From JAGXSE01 sp040757295 (GTDB lineage Bacteria; Bacillota; PH28-bin88): a stretch of 64,000 nucleotides of DNA. Of the stretch, positions 1 to 8,117 are shown in pieces (positions within the stretch are counted from its first letter, which is position 1; each line of letters starts with the position of its first letter). Where the stretch lies: contig JBFLXH010000002.1 in the NCBI GenBank assembly GCA_040757295.1, positions 71,024 to 135,023 on the forward strand, given 5' to 3'. The notes under the pieces are model-generated. The model searched no databases, had not been told where the DNA came from, and saw only the letters and a list, made by a program, of their open reading frames with translations. Position numbers and translations under genes: made by a program.

Positions 1-24
1 AAGCGGCGGGATTAGGGTTAAAAT

Positions 25-111
25 TAGGACAAAGTGCATGCAGGAGGGAAAACATTAGCCAGGGCTGTGGTTGAAACGGATAAGGGAAATATAGCCTGGG
101 TAGAAGCTTAA
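25..111 (+). other. Tail of an open frame, possibly a histidine-kinase C-terminus remnant
   Basis: A reading frame opens after a TAG at 25-27 and closes with TAA at 109-111. Its peptide ends ARAVVETDKGNIAWVEA, which loosely resembles the G2-box end of sensor kinase ATPase domains (AxxxVExHxGxIWVES). The frame is only about 27 codons and has no start, so it is either decayed or chance. The link to kinases is a weak inference. Confidence 0.2.
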
Positions 112-146
112 ATAAAAATGGGCGTTGTATTTGGAAGGAGAAGGGT

Positions 147-862
147 ATGAAAAAGACCGCAGTATCAATATTACTGGTGTTCCTCATGTTAGGCGCAACT
201 CTTTTAGCAGCTTGGAAAATAAGCAATTCCAGGTCTTTTCAATTTTTTGGAGGTATTGTTCAAAAGGTCGAAACAAAAGAAAAAGTAGTTGCATTAACCT
301 TTGATGATGGGCCGACAAAGAAAACCGAAGAAATCCTGGAAATCCTTGAAGGGTTAAATGTTAAGGCTACTTTTTTTGTGACAGGCCGAGAACTAAACCA
401 AAACCTGGAAGAAGGAAAAAAATAGTCCTAGCCGGACATGAGCTTGGAAACCATACCTATTCGCATAAACGAATGGTGTTAAAATCACCTTCATTTATCA
501 AAAAAGAAATTGATCAAACGAACCAGTTAATAAGAGAAACAGGATATCAAGGCGAAATTCACTTCAGGCCCCCCAACGGGAAAAAGCTTCTGTTACTGCC
601 CTATTTTCTAAAACTCAATAACCAGAAAACAATAATGTGGAATATTGAACCGGATTCATATCCAGAAATTGCGTTCAGTTCGAAAAGAATTGTTAACCAT
701 GTCATTGAAAATGTAAAGCCAGGTGCGATAATTCTCCTTCATCTAATGTATGAAAATAGGCGGGAATCTTTGAATTCGATCGAAGGAATAGTAACTGCTT
801 TAAGGAATGAAGGGTATACCTTCAAAACAGTTTCAGAACTGCTACTCTATCATAGTAAATAG
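147..862 (+). pseudogene. Polysaccharide deacetylase (NodB-type), split by a -1 frameshift
   Basis: The two halves (147-425 and 473-862, joined through an open stretch from 422) form one protein of about 238 aa. It has an N-terminal signal anchor (hydrophobic residues about 6-23) and a NodB deacetylase domain. Visible motifs are TFDDGP (motif 1, metal-binding Asp), HTYSH (motif 2, metal-binding His) after the break, RPPNG (motif 3), and ILLHL (motif 5, lacking the usual Asp after His). Members remove N- or O-acetyl groups from peptidoglycan or other glycans outside the membrane. The start is firm, with GGAAGGAG just upstream of ATG 147. The break is at a run of seven A (416-422) read as GGA-AAA-AAA-TAG; slipping back one base restores the frame. 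This could be a real pseudogene, slippage in expression, or a base-calling error. Confidence 0.7.
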
Positions 863-945
863 GGTTTGGAACACAAATAAACCAAAGCCAGGTGGTAATG
901 ATTGAAACCGGCTTGCCGGCATCAGGTTCTCAGGCATATGAATTT

Positions 946-1323
946 CTATCCGTGAATAAGAACGGGCAGGCACCGGGTACAAACCCATTGCTGCTTGCCT
1001 TGTTTTCGGATTTGCAAAAGGGCCCTGTCCTGATCATCACTTCCGCAGCGATGGCAGAAGGCGTCTGCGGGGTTGTGGGCAATTTCCCGTTGTCGCTGTT
1101 CCACAGCTTCCGGGCTAAACTCTGCTGCTTCCCGTTCCTCTAAGGTCAGAGCGCCGGTCGGGCAGGCCGAAAGACAAACCCCCATTCCATCACAGAGTTC
1201 ATCACTAATTACCCTGGCCTTTCCATTTACAATTTCGATAGCCGATTCGGCGCAAGGGCTGACACATAGACCGCACCCATCGCAGAGGTCCTCGTTAATG
1301 TTTATAATTTTTCTTTTTGCCAC
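946..1323 (-). CDS. Ferredoxin with a C-terminal zinc-ribbon-like tail
   Basis: A cytoplasmic protein of 125 aa with an N-terminal bacterial ferredoxin fold. Site 1 is CDGCGLCVSPC, a normal 4Fe-4S motif. Site 2 is CDGMGVCLSAC, in which the second Cys of CxxCxxC is Met, so that cluster may be 3Fe-4S or differently ligated. The C-terminal third carries two Cys pairs, CHRC and CTRC, about 24 residues apart, like a small zinc ribbon or an extra metal site. It starts at GTG 1323 with GGGGG about ten bases upstream. The structured repeat at 1347-1548 lies immediately upstream on the same strand, so the gene may be read from a transcript that carries it. Electron carrier is the likely role; the partner is not known. 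Confidence 0.75.
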   Translation of the reverse strand: MAKRKIININEDLCDGCGLCVSPCAESAIEIVNGKARVISDELCDGMGVCLSACPTGALTLEEREAAEFSPEAVEQRQREIAHNPADAFCHRCGSDDQDRALLQIRKQGKQQWVCTRCLPVLIHG

Positions 1324-1346
1324 TTTCTATTTCCCCCATTCAAGTC

Positions 1347-1548
1347 TTTATCACAGATGGCTACCCGCTCTAATACCCCCGCATTCGCCTAGCGGCGAAG
1401 CGGCGGCAAAAGAGCGGCTACGCCACTGCATTAACTGGCCCCCTATGGGATTAACCAGTTCTAAGCTCCGGTAAACCGGAGCCAAGAACTGGTCGAATCT
1501 AAGCTTCAGCAGGGGAAAAACCCCCACTGAAGCCAAGACCCAGTTGAA
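1347..1548 (-). ncRNA. HEARO/IscB-type omegaRNA-like element, copy A
   Basis: Read on the minus strand this begins TTCAACTGGGTCTTG and ends CATCTGTGATAAA. It shares three blocks with copies at 9877-10013 and 54108-54350: the 5' block with a CTTCAG...CTGAAG hairpin, the core CAGTGGCGTAGCCGCTCT, and the 3' block TATTAGAGCGGGTAGCC. CCGCTCT of the core can pair with AGAGCGG of the 3' block. Copy A has an extra nested hairpin (ACCAGTTCT...AGAACTGGT) that the other copies lack. I recognise the blocks as the HEARO RNA (the guide scaffold of IscB nucleases) from memory, not from a search. No IscB reading frame is adjacent; the next gene downstream is the ferredoxin. This element fills most of the gap between 1324 and 1767. 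Confidence 0.7.
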
Positions 1549-1716
1549 GGTAATTTTAACCTATTGTTATGCTAGTGTCAAACTTCTGCTGCTAATGTTT
1601 TCTCTGCCAAACATGACAACAGGATATTCTGGCAATAGTATGGTATGAGGCCGGGGTGATAATGCGGACAGAAAGGATTTGCATTAGTTATCCAGATCTA
1701 TCGCGGTGGGTAAAGG

Positions 1717-1745
1717 AGTTAAGTCTCGTTTGTAGAATGTATAAT
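1717..1745 (+). promoter_or_regulatory. Possible promoter of the TrpR-like gene
   Basis: A perfect TATAAT lies at 1740-1745, about 22 bases before the GTG start. The -35 region is weak (TTAAGT at 1719-1724 with only 15 bases of spacing), so this rests mainly on the -10 box. Confidence 0.35.
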
Positions 1746-1767
1746 AATAATTAGGGAGGTGGCGGTT

Positions 1768-2073
1768 GTGGTTTTTAACAGCAAGCTTCAGGATCCTTTT
1801 GTAGATGCCCTTTTTGATGCAATTCTCTTGCTGCAGGACCGGGAGGAATGCTATCGCTTTTTCGAAGACCTTTGCACTATTAGTGAGATTAAGGCCCTTG
1901 CCCAGCGCCTTGAAGTAGCCAAGATGCTGGAAAAAAACTATACTTACGGCACCATCGCAGAGGAAACTGGAGCCAGTACCGCCACCATTAGCAGGGTTAA
2001 GCGGGCCCTTTTCTACGGTGCGGATGGTTACCGCTTGATTTTACGCCGTCTTCCTAGTCATCAGGAACCATAG
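1768..2073 (+). CDS. hisR: TrpR/YerC-family regulator, candidate histidine repressor HisR
   Basis: A protein of 101 aa of the YerC/YecD family (TrpR-like, all-helical). The helix-turn-helix is in the C-terminal half, around TYGTIAEETGASTATISRVKR-type residues (about 58-78). Families of this type dimerise and bind a palindromic operator, often with an amino acid as co-repressor; YerC-type proteins have been proposed as histidine-biosynthesis repressors in Firmicutes. The gene sits directly before the his operon and is separated from it by a terminator and a promoter with repeated TACGTTA. I chose GTG 1768 because AGGGAGG at 1753-1759 is correctly spaced for it, whereas GTG 1759 overlaps that site. 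Regulation of his genes is inferred from position and family. Confidence 0.7.
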   Translation: MVFNSKLQDPFVDALFDAILLLQDREECYRFFEDLCTISEIKALAQRLEVAKMLEKNYTYGTIAEETGASTATISRVKRALFYGADGYRLILRRLPSHQEP

Positions 2074-2082
2074 GATTATGCC

Positions 2083-2110
2083 CAAACCCCTGCGGGGGGT
2101 TTTTCTCTTT
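2083..2110 (+). terminator. Intrinsic terminator after hisR
   Basis: AAACCCC-TGC-GGGGGGTTT forms a short stem followed by a T-rich tract, just after the TAG of the TrpR-like gene and before the his promoter. Confidence 0.75.
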
Positions 2111-2125
2111 TGACAAAAAATTTCA

Positions 2126-2155
2126 TTGACGGGGTTTCTGATCCGGTGTTATTAT
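2126..2155 (+). promoter_or_regulatory. Promoter of the his operon
   Basis: TTGACG at 2126-2131 and TATTAT at 2150-2155 with 18 bases between them fit a housekeeping sigma-A promoter. A second TTGACA lies at 2110-2115 but has no good -10 partner. The repeats at 2156-2170 start right after the -10 box. Confidence 0.55.
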
Positions 2156-2170
2156 TACGTTAATACGTTA
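2156..2170 (+). promoter_or_regulatory. Candidate HisR operator
   Basis: Two copies of TACGTTA, 8 bases apart start to start, lie between the -10 box and hisZ, and the ACGT cores are also symmetric (ACGTTAATACGT). A repressor bound here would block initiation. Assignment to the adjacent TrpR-like protein is inference. Confidence 0.4.
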
Positions 2171-2198
2171 TCAAGTTAAAGGAATTGGAGAGACGGGC

Positions 2199-3380
2199 AT
2201 GGCTAAGTTAATGGCCTGGCGGGTGCCGGAAGGAGTAAAGGACTGGCTGCCGGGGGAGGCCTGGAAGAAACGAGAATTGGAAAACAGGCTGGCCAAACTG
2301 TTCCAGCAGTGGGCTTACCAAGAGGTGGTTACCCCCACAATAGAGTTTTACCATACCTTTCAAAGTGTGGAAACCATGCTGGAAGACGATATGGTTTATA
2401 AGTTTATTGACAGGCAGGGTCCTGTGCTGGCTTTGCGGCCTGATATGACCACCCCCATTGCCCGGTTGACTGTTTCCCGTTTATTAAAGGGACAGGACGC
2501 TCCCCTCAGGCTTTTTTACATTGCAAATGTATTCCGCTACGAATCCGGTCAGGCTGGCCGTCAGCGGGAATTTTACCAGGCCGGGGTTGAATTGGTGGGG
2601 GCAAAGGGGCCGTGGGCGGATGCTGAAGTAATTGCCTTAGCCATTGAAGCCCTGCGCTCTGCAGGATTGGAGGATTTTCGCCTGGGCATAGGTCAAATAT
2701 CAGTTACGAAACGCTTGCTGGCAGAGTTAGACCTACCTCCCGGTGAAATCCAAATGCTGAAACAGGCTATGAGCAAAAAAGACCTGGTTAAACTTGAGAA
2801 AATTTTAGAAAAGGCTGAACTGTCGCCAGGGCAGCGAGAGCTCATTATGGGGGTATATAACCTGCACGGGGGAAATTCGGTTTTGCAGAAAGTTTTTAAG
2901 TTGATCAAGGATGAAGAAGCTAGGCTTGATTTAGAAAACCTGGCAGAAGTATGGGAAGCCTTACAAGCCTACAATGTGGCGGATCAAGTCTTTTTTGACC
3001 TAGGATTGCTCAGAGATTTTGAATACTATACTGGGGTTGTTTTTGAAGGTTATGCGCCTGGCCTTGGTTTTCCTGTTTGCGGCGGGGGCCGGTATGATAA
3101 TTTGTTGGAAAGGTTCGGCTGTTCCTGTCCGGCCACCGGATTTGCCCTCGGAATTGAGCGAGTTATGATGGCAAACCCGATGGCAAGGGTTGCGGTTGCC
3201 TCTCCACCAGACTATCTGGTTGCTGGGGCCAACCATGCTAAGGTACTGCAGACGGCGGCCCAGCTGCGCCAGGCCGGAGCCAAAGTAGAGGTGGAATTAA
3301 GCGGTCGGTTAGGACCGGAATTATCTGCTTATGCCAGGTCCAAAGGTATCAAAGAGGTCATTGCTATAGGAGAGGATTAG
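2199..3380 (+). CDS. hisZ: ATP phosphoribosyltransferase regulatory subunit HisZ
   Basis: HisZ is a catalytically inactive paralogue of histidyl-tRNA synthetase that forms a hetero-octamer with the short form of HisG and makes it active and feedback-inhibited by histidine. The protein has 393 aa and the class II synthetase core: ALRPDMTTPIARL at about residues 78-90 (motif 2 region), FRYE at 112-115, and a C-terminal stretch with a glycine-rich GGGRYD segment typical of HisRS-like folds. ATG 2199 is preceded by GGAG. It is the first gene of the his operon; hisG begins at the base after its stop codon, which fits tight coupling of the two subunits. Confidence 0.93.
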   Translation: MAKLMAWRVPEGVKDWLPGEAWKKRELENRLAKLFQQWAYQEVVTPTIEFYHTFQSVETMLEDDMVYKFIDRQGPVLALRPDMTTPIARLTVSRLLKGQDAPLRLFYIANVFRYESGQAGRQREFYQAGVELVGAKGPWADAEVIALAIEALRSAGLEDFRLGIGQISVTKRLLAELDLPPGEIQMLKQAMSKKDLVKLEKILEKAELSPGQRELIMGVYNLHGGNSVLQKVFKLIKDEEARLDLENLAEVWEALQAYNVADQVFFDLGLLRDFEYYTGVVFEGYAPGLGFPVCGGGRYDNLLERFGCSCPATGFALGIERVMMANPMARVAVASPPDYLVAGANHAKVLQTAAQLRQAGAKVEVELSGRLGPELSAYARSKGIKEVIAIGED

Positions 3381-4058
3381 ATGCAAAAAGAAGTGACCAT
3401 AGCCTTGCCGAAGGGAAAGCTGGGCGACGAGGCCTTAGAACTCCTGGGAAAGGCCGGCCTTCCGGTAGAAGATGTCCAAACGGAATCCCGCCAGCTATTA
3501 TTCCAATTTCCCCGGGAGCAAATTCGCTATATTATTTGCCGCCCGACGGATATCCCCATATATGTTGATTACGGTGCAGCGGATTTAGGTATAGTTGGGA
3601 AAGATACTGTGGTTGAAGCTGGGGCAGAGGTTTTCGAATTGGTAGATTTAAAATTTGGCCGCTGCCGTTTTGTGGCTGCGGTGCCGAAGCAGGCAGCCGA
3701 GGAATACCTTAACAGCGGTCAAGGCTTTTCCTATTTCGATCGGGTACGGGTAGCCACCAAGTTTCCCCGGGTTGCCCGGGAGTATTTTGCCAGCAAGGGG
3801 ATGCAGGTAGAAGTTGTAAAACTGCACGGAAACATTGAACTAGCTCCCCGAGTAGGGCTGGCGGAGATGATCGTTGACATTGTATCCACTGGCCGCACCC
3901 TGGCTGAGAACGACTTGGTGCCCGTAGCGGATATCTTTGAAGCAACTGCCCGGCTGATTGCCAATAGAGTAAGCTATCGTATTCACCATCATCGAATGCA
4001 GACTATCGTTGAACATTTGCGATTGGCAGTGGGGAATGGAGGGGAACGGCAATGTTAA
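3381..4058 (+). CDS. hisG: ATP phosphoribosyltransferase catalytic subunit HisG, short form
   Basis: First enzyme of histidine synthesis: joins ATP and PRPP to give phosphoribosyl-ATP. At 225 aa it is the short form that lacks the C-terminal histidine-binding domain, which explains the adjacent hisZ. The N-terminus ALPKGKLGDEALELL and the PRPP-loop region VDIVSTGRTLAENDL (about residues 160-175) are characteristic. ATG 3381 follows the hisZ stop directly, and the 3' end overlaps hisD by 7 bases. Confidence 0.95.
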   Translation: MQKEVTIALPKGKLGDEALELLGKAGLPVEDVQTESRQLLFQFPREQIRYIICRPTDIPIYVDYGAADLGIVGKDTVVEAGAEVFELVDLKFGRCRFVAAVPKQAAEEYLNSGQGFSYFDRVRVATKFPRVAREYFASKGMQVEVVKLHGNIELAPRVGLAEMIVDIVSTGRTLAENDLVPVADIFEATARLIANRVSYRIHHHRMQTIVEHLRLAVGNGGERQC

Positions 4059-5383
4059 GACTTCTGAGCAGCAAGCACCCTGTGGTTTGTGAACTCTTAA
4101 ATAAGAAGCTGCAGATATTGCGGGAGGTGGAAGACGTTGTAAGCCAAGTGCTGGCAGCTGTAAAAAACTCCGGTGATGCAGCTTTATTTCAATATACCTT
4201 GGAGTTTGACGGCGTAGGGCTTAACCGGGACAATCTCCGGGTAAGCCAAGAGGAGATCAAGGAGGCCTATCAAAAGGTTGAACCTGATTTCCTCACTTCA
4301 TTAAATTCCGCTAAAGAAAATATTATTGCTTACCATCGCCGCCAGTCTCAAAACAATTGGCTGCAGCCCGATGCAGCGGGCAACATTGTCGGCCTTTTCT
4401 ACCGGCCTTTACGCCGGGTTGGTATTTATGTGCCAGGCGGGACAGCTGCATACCCCTCTTCCGTATTGATGAACGCCCTACCCGCTGCGGTAGCAGGGGT
4501 GCCGGAAATTGTAATGGTTACACCGCCCCAAAAGGACAGCACAGTTAACCCTTATGTATTGGTAGCTGCAGACCTGGCCGGGGTGACTGAGATTTATAAA
4601 GTAGGTGGGGCCCAGGCTATTGGCGCCCTTGCCTATGGCACGGAGCTGGTGCAAAAAGCAGATAAGATCGTTGGCCCTGGGAACATCTATGTAACAGCGG
4701 CCAAGAAAATGGTTTTTGGCGATGTGGATATTGATATGCTGGCTGGACCGAGCGAAATCATGATTTTAGCTGATGATACAGCCAATCCGGCATGGCTGGC
4801 TGCTGACCTTTTGTCGCAGGCAGAACATGACCCGCTGGCTTCTTCTATTTTATGTACACCGGATGCGAATCTGGCGCAAAAAGTACAACAAGAGGTATCC
4901 CGCCAGTTGACCCTTTTGCCCCGCCAACAGATTGCCAGGGCTTCTCTGGAGCAAAACGGTGGGATCATTATTACTGCTGACCTGGCGGAAGCTATGGATT
5001 TGGCCAATAAATTCGCCCCGGAACATCTGGAACTGGCCTTGGCTGAACCCTGGGAGTGGTTGGGCAAAGTGCAGAACGCCGGAACGGTATTCTTGGGCCA
5101 TTATACCCCTGAACCCGTAGGAGACTATTATGCTGGCACCAACCACGTTCTTCCCACAGGCGGTACCTCCAGGTTTTTTTCTCCTTTGGGGGTAGAAACC
5201 TTTATGAAGCGAATGAGCCTGGTTTCCTACACCAAGGAGGGCCTAGAAGCAGCTCTCCCTCACATTAAATGTCTGGCCCGGGTGGAAGGTTTAGAAGCCC
5301 ATGCCAATGCGGTGAAGGTCCGTTTCAAGCAGCTCAATTCCCGGCTAGCAAGGGAGGAATGGAATTGTCTAGGTCGGCATTAA
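4052..5383 (+). CDS. hisD: Histidinol dehydrogenase HisD
   Basis: Oxidises histidinol to histidine in two NAD-dependent steps, the last two reactions of the pathway. The protein has 443 aa, a usual size. Visible signatures are YVPGGTAAYPSSVLMNALPA, KIVGPGNIYVTAAKK, the zinc-ligand region SQAEHDPLASSIL, and the catalytic EPVGDYYAGTNHVLPT region near residue 355. ATG 4052 overlaps the hisG stop and has GGAGGGG upstream; the 3' end overlaps the start of hisB. Confidence 0.95.
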   Translation: MLRLLSSKHPVVCELLNKKLQILREVEDVVSQVLAAVKNSGDAALFQYTLEFDGVGLNRDNLRVSQEEIKEAYQKVEPDFLTSLNSAKENIIAYHRRQSQNNWLQPDAAGNIVGLFYRPLRRVGIYVPGGTAAYPSSVLMNALPAAVAGVPEIVMVTPPQKDSTVNPYVLVAADLAGVTEIYKVGGAQAIGALAYGTELVQKADKIVGPGNIYVTAAKKMVFGDVDIDMLAGPSEIMILADDTANPAWLAADLLSQAEHDPLASSILCTPDANLAQKVQQEVSRQLTLLPRQQIARASLEQNGGIIITADLAEAMDLANKFAPEHLELALAEPWEWLGKVQNAGTVFLGHYTPEPVGDYYAGTNHVLPTGGTSRFFSPLGVETFMKRMSLVSYTKEGLEAALPHIKCLARVEGLEAHANAVKVRFKQLNSRLAREEWNCLGRH

Positions 5384-5958
5384 TTAAGCGGGCAACCCGG
5401 GAAACCGAAGTCGCGGTTCGGCTTCTCCTGGAGGGAACAGGAAATTCCAGCATTAAAACTGGCATTGGGTTTTTTGATCATATGTTGTCTCTTTTTGCCC
5501 GCCACGGCTTATTCGATCTAGATGTGGAGGCAAGAGGGGATCTGGAAGTTGATGGTCATCACACGGTAGAGGATGTTGGTCTTTGTCTTGGCCAAGCCAT
5601 CAAAGATTGTCTGGGGGACCGGTCAGGGATTCGCCGTTACGGCCATGCCCTTATTCCCATGGATGAGGCTTTGGTCCAGGTGGTAGTTGATCTCAGTGGA
5701 CGTCCCTATTTGGTTTGGCCGGCTGAAGCTTTTCCCTTGTCCCAGGTTGGGAGCTTTGCAACTGAGCTGGTGGAAGAATTTATGCGGGCTGTTGTTAACC
5801 AGGGCGGGCTGACCCTGCATGTCAGGATTTTGGCCGGACGCAATACGCATCACATGGTGGAAACAGTGTTTAAAGCTTTGGGACGGGCTTTGCGGGAAGC
5901 AGTGGAAATAGACCCCCGGGAGGTAGGAGTGCCTTCCTCAAAAGGGGTTTTAGTATAA
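5359..5958 (+). CDS. hisB: Imidazoleglycerol-phosphate dehydratase HisB
   Basis: Monofunctional Mn-dependent dehydratase (199 aa) that converts imidazole glycerol phosphate to imidazole acetol phosphate. The metal-binding motifs are GFFDHML, DGHHTVED and NTHHMVE. There is no fused phosphatase domain. Start choice: ATG 5359 fits the family N-terminus (SRSALIKRATRETE), but AGGGAGG at 5351-5357 lies only one base before it; TTG 5365 in the same frame has ideal spacing and may be the real start. Both overlap the hisD end. An open frame extends further upstream to 5269 but only inside hisD. Confidence 0.93.
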   Translation: MELSRSALIKRATRETEVAVRLLLEGTGNSSIKTGIGFFDHMLSLFARHGLFDLDVEARGDLEVDGHHTVEDVGLCLGQAIKDCLGDRSGIRRYGHALIPMDEALVQVVVDLSGRPYLVWPAEAFPLSQVGSFATELVEEFMRAVVNQGGLTLHVRILAGRNTHHMVETVFKALGRALREAVEIDPREVGVPSSKGVLV

Positions 5959-5981
5959 TGGCACACCGGGTGGAGGAAATT

Positions 5982-6611
5982 ATGATTGCAATTATTGATT
6001 ATGGTTTAGGTAACCTGCGCAGTGTCGCAAAAGGTCTTGAACAGGTGGGATATCAGTCTTTAGTTACTAATGATCCCTCCATGGTGATGCAGGCCCAAGG
6101 GGTAGTGCTGCCAGGGGTGGGGGCTTTTGCGGCAGCAATGGCCAGTTTGAAACGCACCGGTATGGCTGAAGCTATCTACCAGGTGGTAGAAAGAGGGAAG
6201 CCCTTTTTGGGGATTTGTTTGGGCCTGCAGCTGCTGTTTCAGGCCAGTGAAGAAAACGGCTGCCACCAGGGCTTGGGCATCCTGCCAGGTAAGGTCAGGC
6301 GGCTGCCGCCTATGCTAAAAGTGCCCCACATGGGCTGGAATTCTATCGAGATGACAGTGGAAAACCATCCCTTATGGCAGGGTATCCCTCCCTGTACTCC
6401 TTTTTATTTTGTGCATTCCTATTATGTTGACCCAGAGGACAAGGGACAAGTCCTGGCTAGGTCAAATTATGGGATAGATTTTGTTGTCGCCGCCGGCCGG
6501 GGAAATGTGATGGGGGTCCAATTTCACCCGGAGAAAAGTAGCTATCACGGCTTGCAATTGCTAAAAAACTTCGGGGAGTTGGTAAAAAATGCTGATTATT
6601 CCGGCCATTGA
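5982..6611 (+). CDS. hisH: Imidazole glycerol phosphate synthase subunit HisH
   Basis: Glutaminase subunit (209 aa) that feeds ammonia to HisF. It has the class I amidotransferase triad: Cys in FLGICLGLQLLF and His/Glu in VQFHPEKSS. The oxyanion-strand region is VVLPGVGAF. I set the start at ATG 5982, preceded by GGTGGAGG, because the protein then begins MIAIIDYGLGNLRSV as in the family; the in-frame ATG 5958 would add eight residues without an SD. The 3' end overlaps hisA by 23 bases, so the two genes are translationally coupled. Confidence 0.94.
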   Translation: MIAIIDYGLGNLRSVAKGLEQVGYQSLVTNDPSMVMQAQGVVLPGVGAFAAAMASLKRTGMAEAIYQVVERGKPFLGICLGLQLLFQASEENGCHQGLGILPGKVRRLPPMLKVPHMGWNSIEMTVENHPLWQGIPPCTPFYFVHSYYVDPEDKGQVLARSNYGIDFVVAAGRGNVMGVQFHPEKSSYHGLQLLKNFGELVKNADYSGH

Positions 6612-7326
6612 CCTCCGGGATGCCAAGTGTGTCCGCTTATACCAGGGAAAGCTGGAGGAAGAAACGGTCTTTTCTGACGATCCGGTAGCCGTAGCTTGCA
6701 GCTGGGCCGAGATGGGAGCCCCGTTTTTGCACGTCGTTGACTTGGACGGAGCTTTTTGCGGCTATCCCCGAAACCTGGATATTGTGCGGGAAATAGCCCA
6801 GAGTGTCAACATTCCGGTTCAAATGGGGGGAGGGATCCGGACTATGGAAACCGTAGCCCAGGTGCTGGCAACCGGTGTTAGTAGAGTAATCCTTGGTACA
6901 GCAGCCATATCCCAGCAGTCAATGGTTAAGGAAGCCTGCCAGGAATTCGGTTCTCGCATCCTGGTGGGAATTGACAGCCGGGATGGCCAAGTGGCGGTTG
7001 AGGGTTGGGCCGCAACAGTCGATCGGACTGCCCTTGACTTAGCCAGACAGATGGCTGACCTAGGTGTCGAACGGATTATATATACGGATATCCGGCGGGA
7101 TGGAACCTTGGTCGGTCCAAATTTGGAAGCGACAAGAGAACTGGCCCAGGTTTCCGGGTTAAAAGTCATTGCTTCCGGCGGGATGGCATCGCTGGAAGAT
7201 GTGGGGAAAATTGTTCAGTTGGAGCAATATGGCGTGGAAGGGGTTATCCTCGGCAAAGCATTATACACCGGAGCTATCAGCCTGCCTGACGCCCTGGCGC
7301 TAGCAGGCGGTGGGGAGGTGGGCTAG
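6589..7326 (+). CDS. hisA: ProFAR isomerase HisA
   Basis: A TIM-barrel isomerase of 245 aa that converts ProFAR to PRFAR. It begins MLIIPAIDLRDAKCVRLYQG, with the catalytic Asp in AIDL. The second catalytic Asp is in YTDIRRDGT, and the phosphate-binding glycine-rich loops are GGGIR and ASGGM. The start lies inside hisH. HisF follows two bases after its stop and shares the barrel fold. Confidence 0.95.
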   Translation: MLIIPAIDLRDAKCVRLYQGKLEEETVFSDDPVAVACSWAEMGAPFLHVVDLDGAFCGYPRNLDIVREIAQSVNIPVQMGGGIRTMETVAQVLATGVSRVILGTAAISQQSMVKEACQEFGSRILVGIDSRDGQVAVEGWAATVDRTALDLARQMADLGVERIIYTDIRRDGTLVGPNLEATRELAQVSGLKVIASGGMASLEDVGKIVQLEQYGVEGVILGKALYTGAISLPDALALAGGGEVG

Positions 7327-7328
7327 TA

Positions 7329-8117
7329 ATGTTAGCAAAAAGAATCATTCCCTGTTTAGATGTTAATTCCGGTCGAGTTGTGAAGGGGACAAATTTTGTT
7401 AACCTTAGGGATGCCGGGGATCCGGTAGAATTGGCTGCTGCCTACGACAGAATGGGAGCTGATGAGCTGGTATTCCTGGATATTACCGCTTCGGCAGAAG
7501 CCAGGGATATTATGGCGGAAATAGTGGCGAAAACAGCAGAACAGGTCTTTATTCCTTTTACCGTCGGCGGGGGTTTGCGGTCCCTGGAAGACATCCGCCG
7601 GATGTTACAGGCCGGCGCTGATAAAATTTCTCTCAACACAGCTGGCGTAAAAAACCCGGGATTAATCAGGGAGGCAGCGCAAAAGTTTGGCAGCCAATGC
7701 GTTGTGGTAGCTATAGATGCCAGGCAGGTCAGGAAGGGACACTGGGAAGTATATGTGAACGGCGGGCGAACTCCAACGGGACTCAATGTCCTTGCTTGGG
7801 CTTGTCAAGCAGAGGAGTTGGGAGCCGGGGAAATCCTCCTCACCAGCATGGACAGAGACGGTACGAAAGATGGTTACGATCTTGCCCTGACAAGGGCGGT
7901 AAGCCGGGTAGTCAATATTCCGGTAATTGCCTCCGGCGGGGTAGGCAGCCTGGAGCACCTTTATGAAGGTCTAACGGTTGGGGAAGCAGACGCTGTGCTG
8001 GCGGCGTCAATTTTTCATTATGGAGAATATACAATTGGTGCAGCCAAAGCCTATTTGGCAGCAAAAGGAGTCGTGGTGCGCCATGCAGCTAAAGATAGTA
8101 TCCCAGGAATTAATTAA
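7329..8117 (+). CDS. hisF: Imidazole glycerol phosphate synthase cyclase subunit HisF
   Basis: The cyclase subunit (262 aa) joins ammonia from HisH with PRFAR to make imidazole glycerol phosphate and AICAR. Signatures are RIIPCLDVNSGRVVKG with the catalytic Asp, FTVGGGLRS, LLTSMDRDGTKDGYD with the second catalytic Asp, and ASGGVGS. The 3' end overlaps the start of hisIE by 35 bases. Confidence 0.95.
   Translation: MLAKRIIPCLDVNSGRVVKGTNFVNLRDAGDPVELAAAYDRMGADELVFLDITASAEARDIMAEIVAKTAEQVFIPFTVGGGLRSLEDIRRMLQAGADKISLNTAGVKNPGLIREAAQKFGSQCVVVAIDARQVRKGHWEVYVNGGRTPTGLNVLAWACQAEELGAGEILLTSMDRDGTKDGYDLALTRAVSRVVNIPVIASGGVGSLEHLYEGLTVGEADAVLAASIFHYGEYTIGAAKAYLAAKGVVVRHAAKDSIPGIN

Noticed and set aside
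892..1143. Plus-strand open frame of 83 codons
   Set aside because: It is antisense to the ferredoxin gene, whose Cys motifs are unmistakable, and has no family features.
1073..1536. Open frames on both strands through the omegaRNA-like copy A
   Set aside because: They have biased, repeat-driven composition and no protein motifs; the conserved feature is RNA structure.
5269..5358. N-terminal extension of HisB in the long open frame
   Set aside because: The extension lies within hisD, lacks an SD and has no counterpart in the family.
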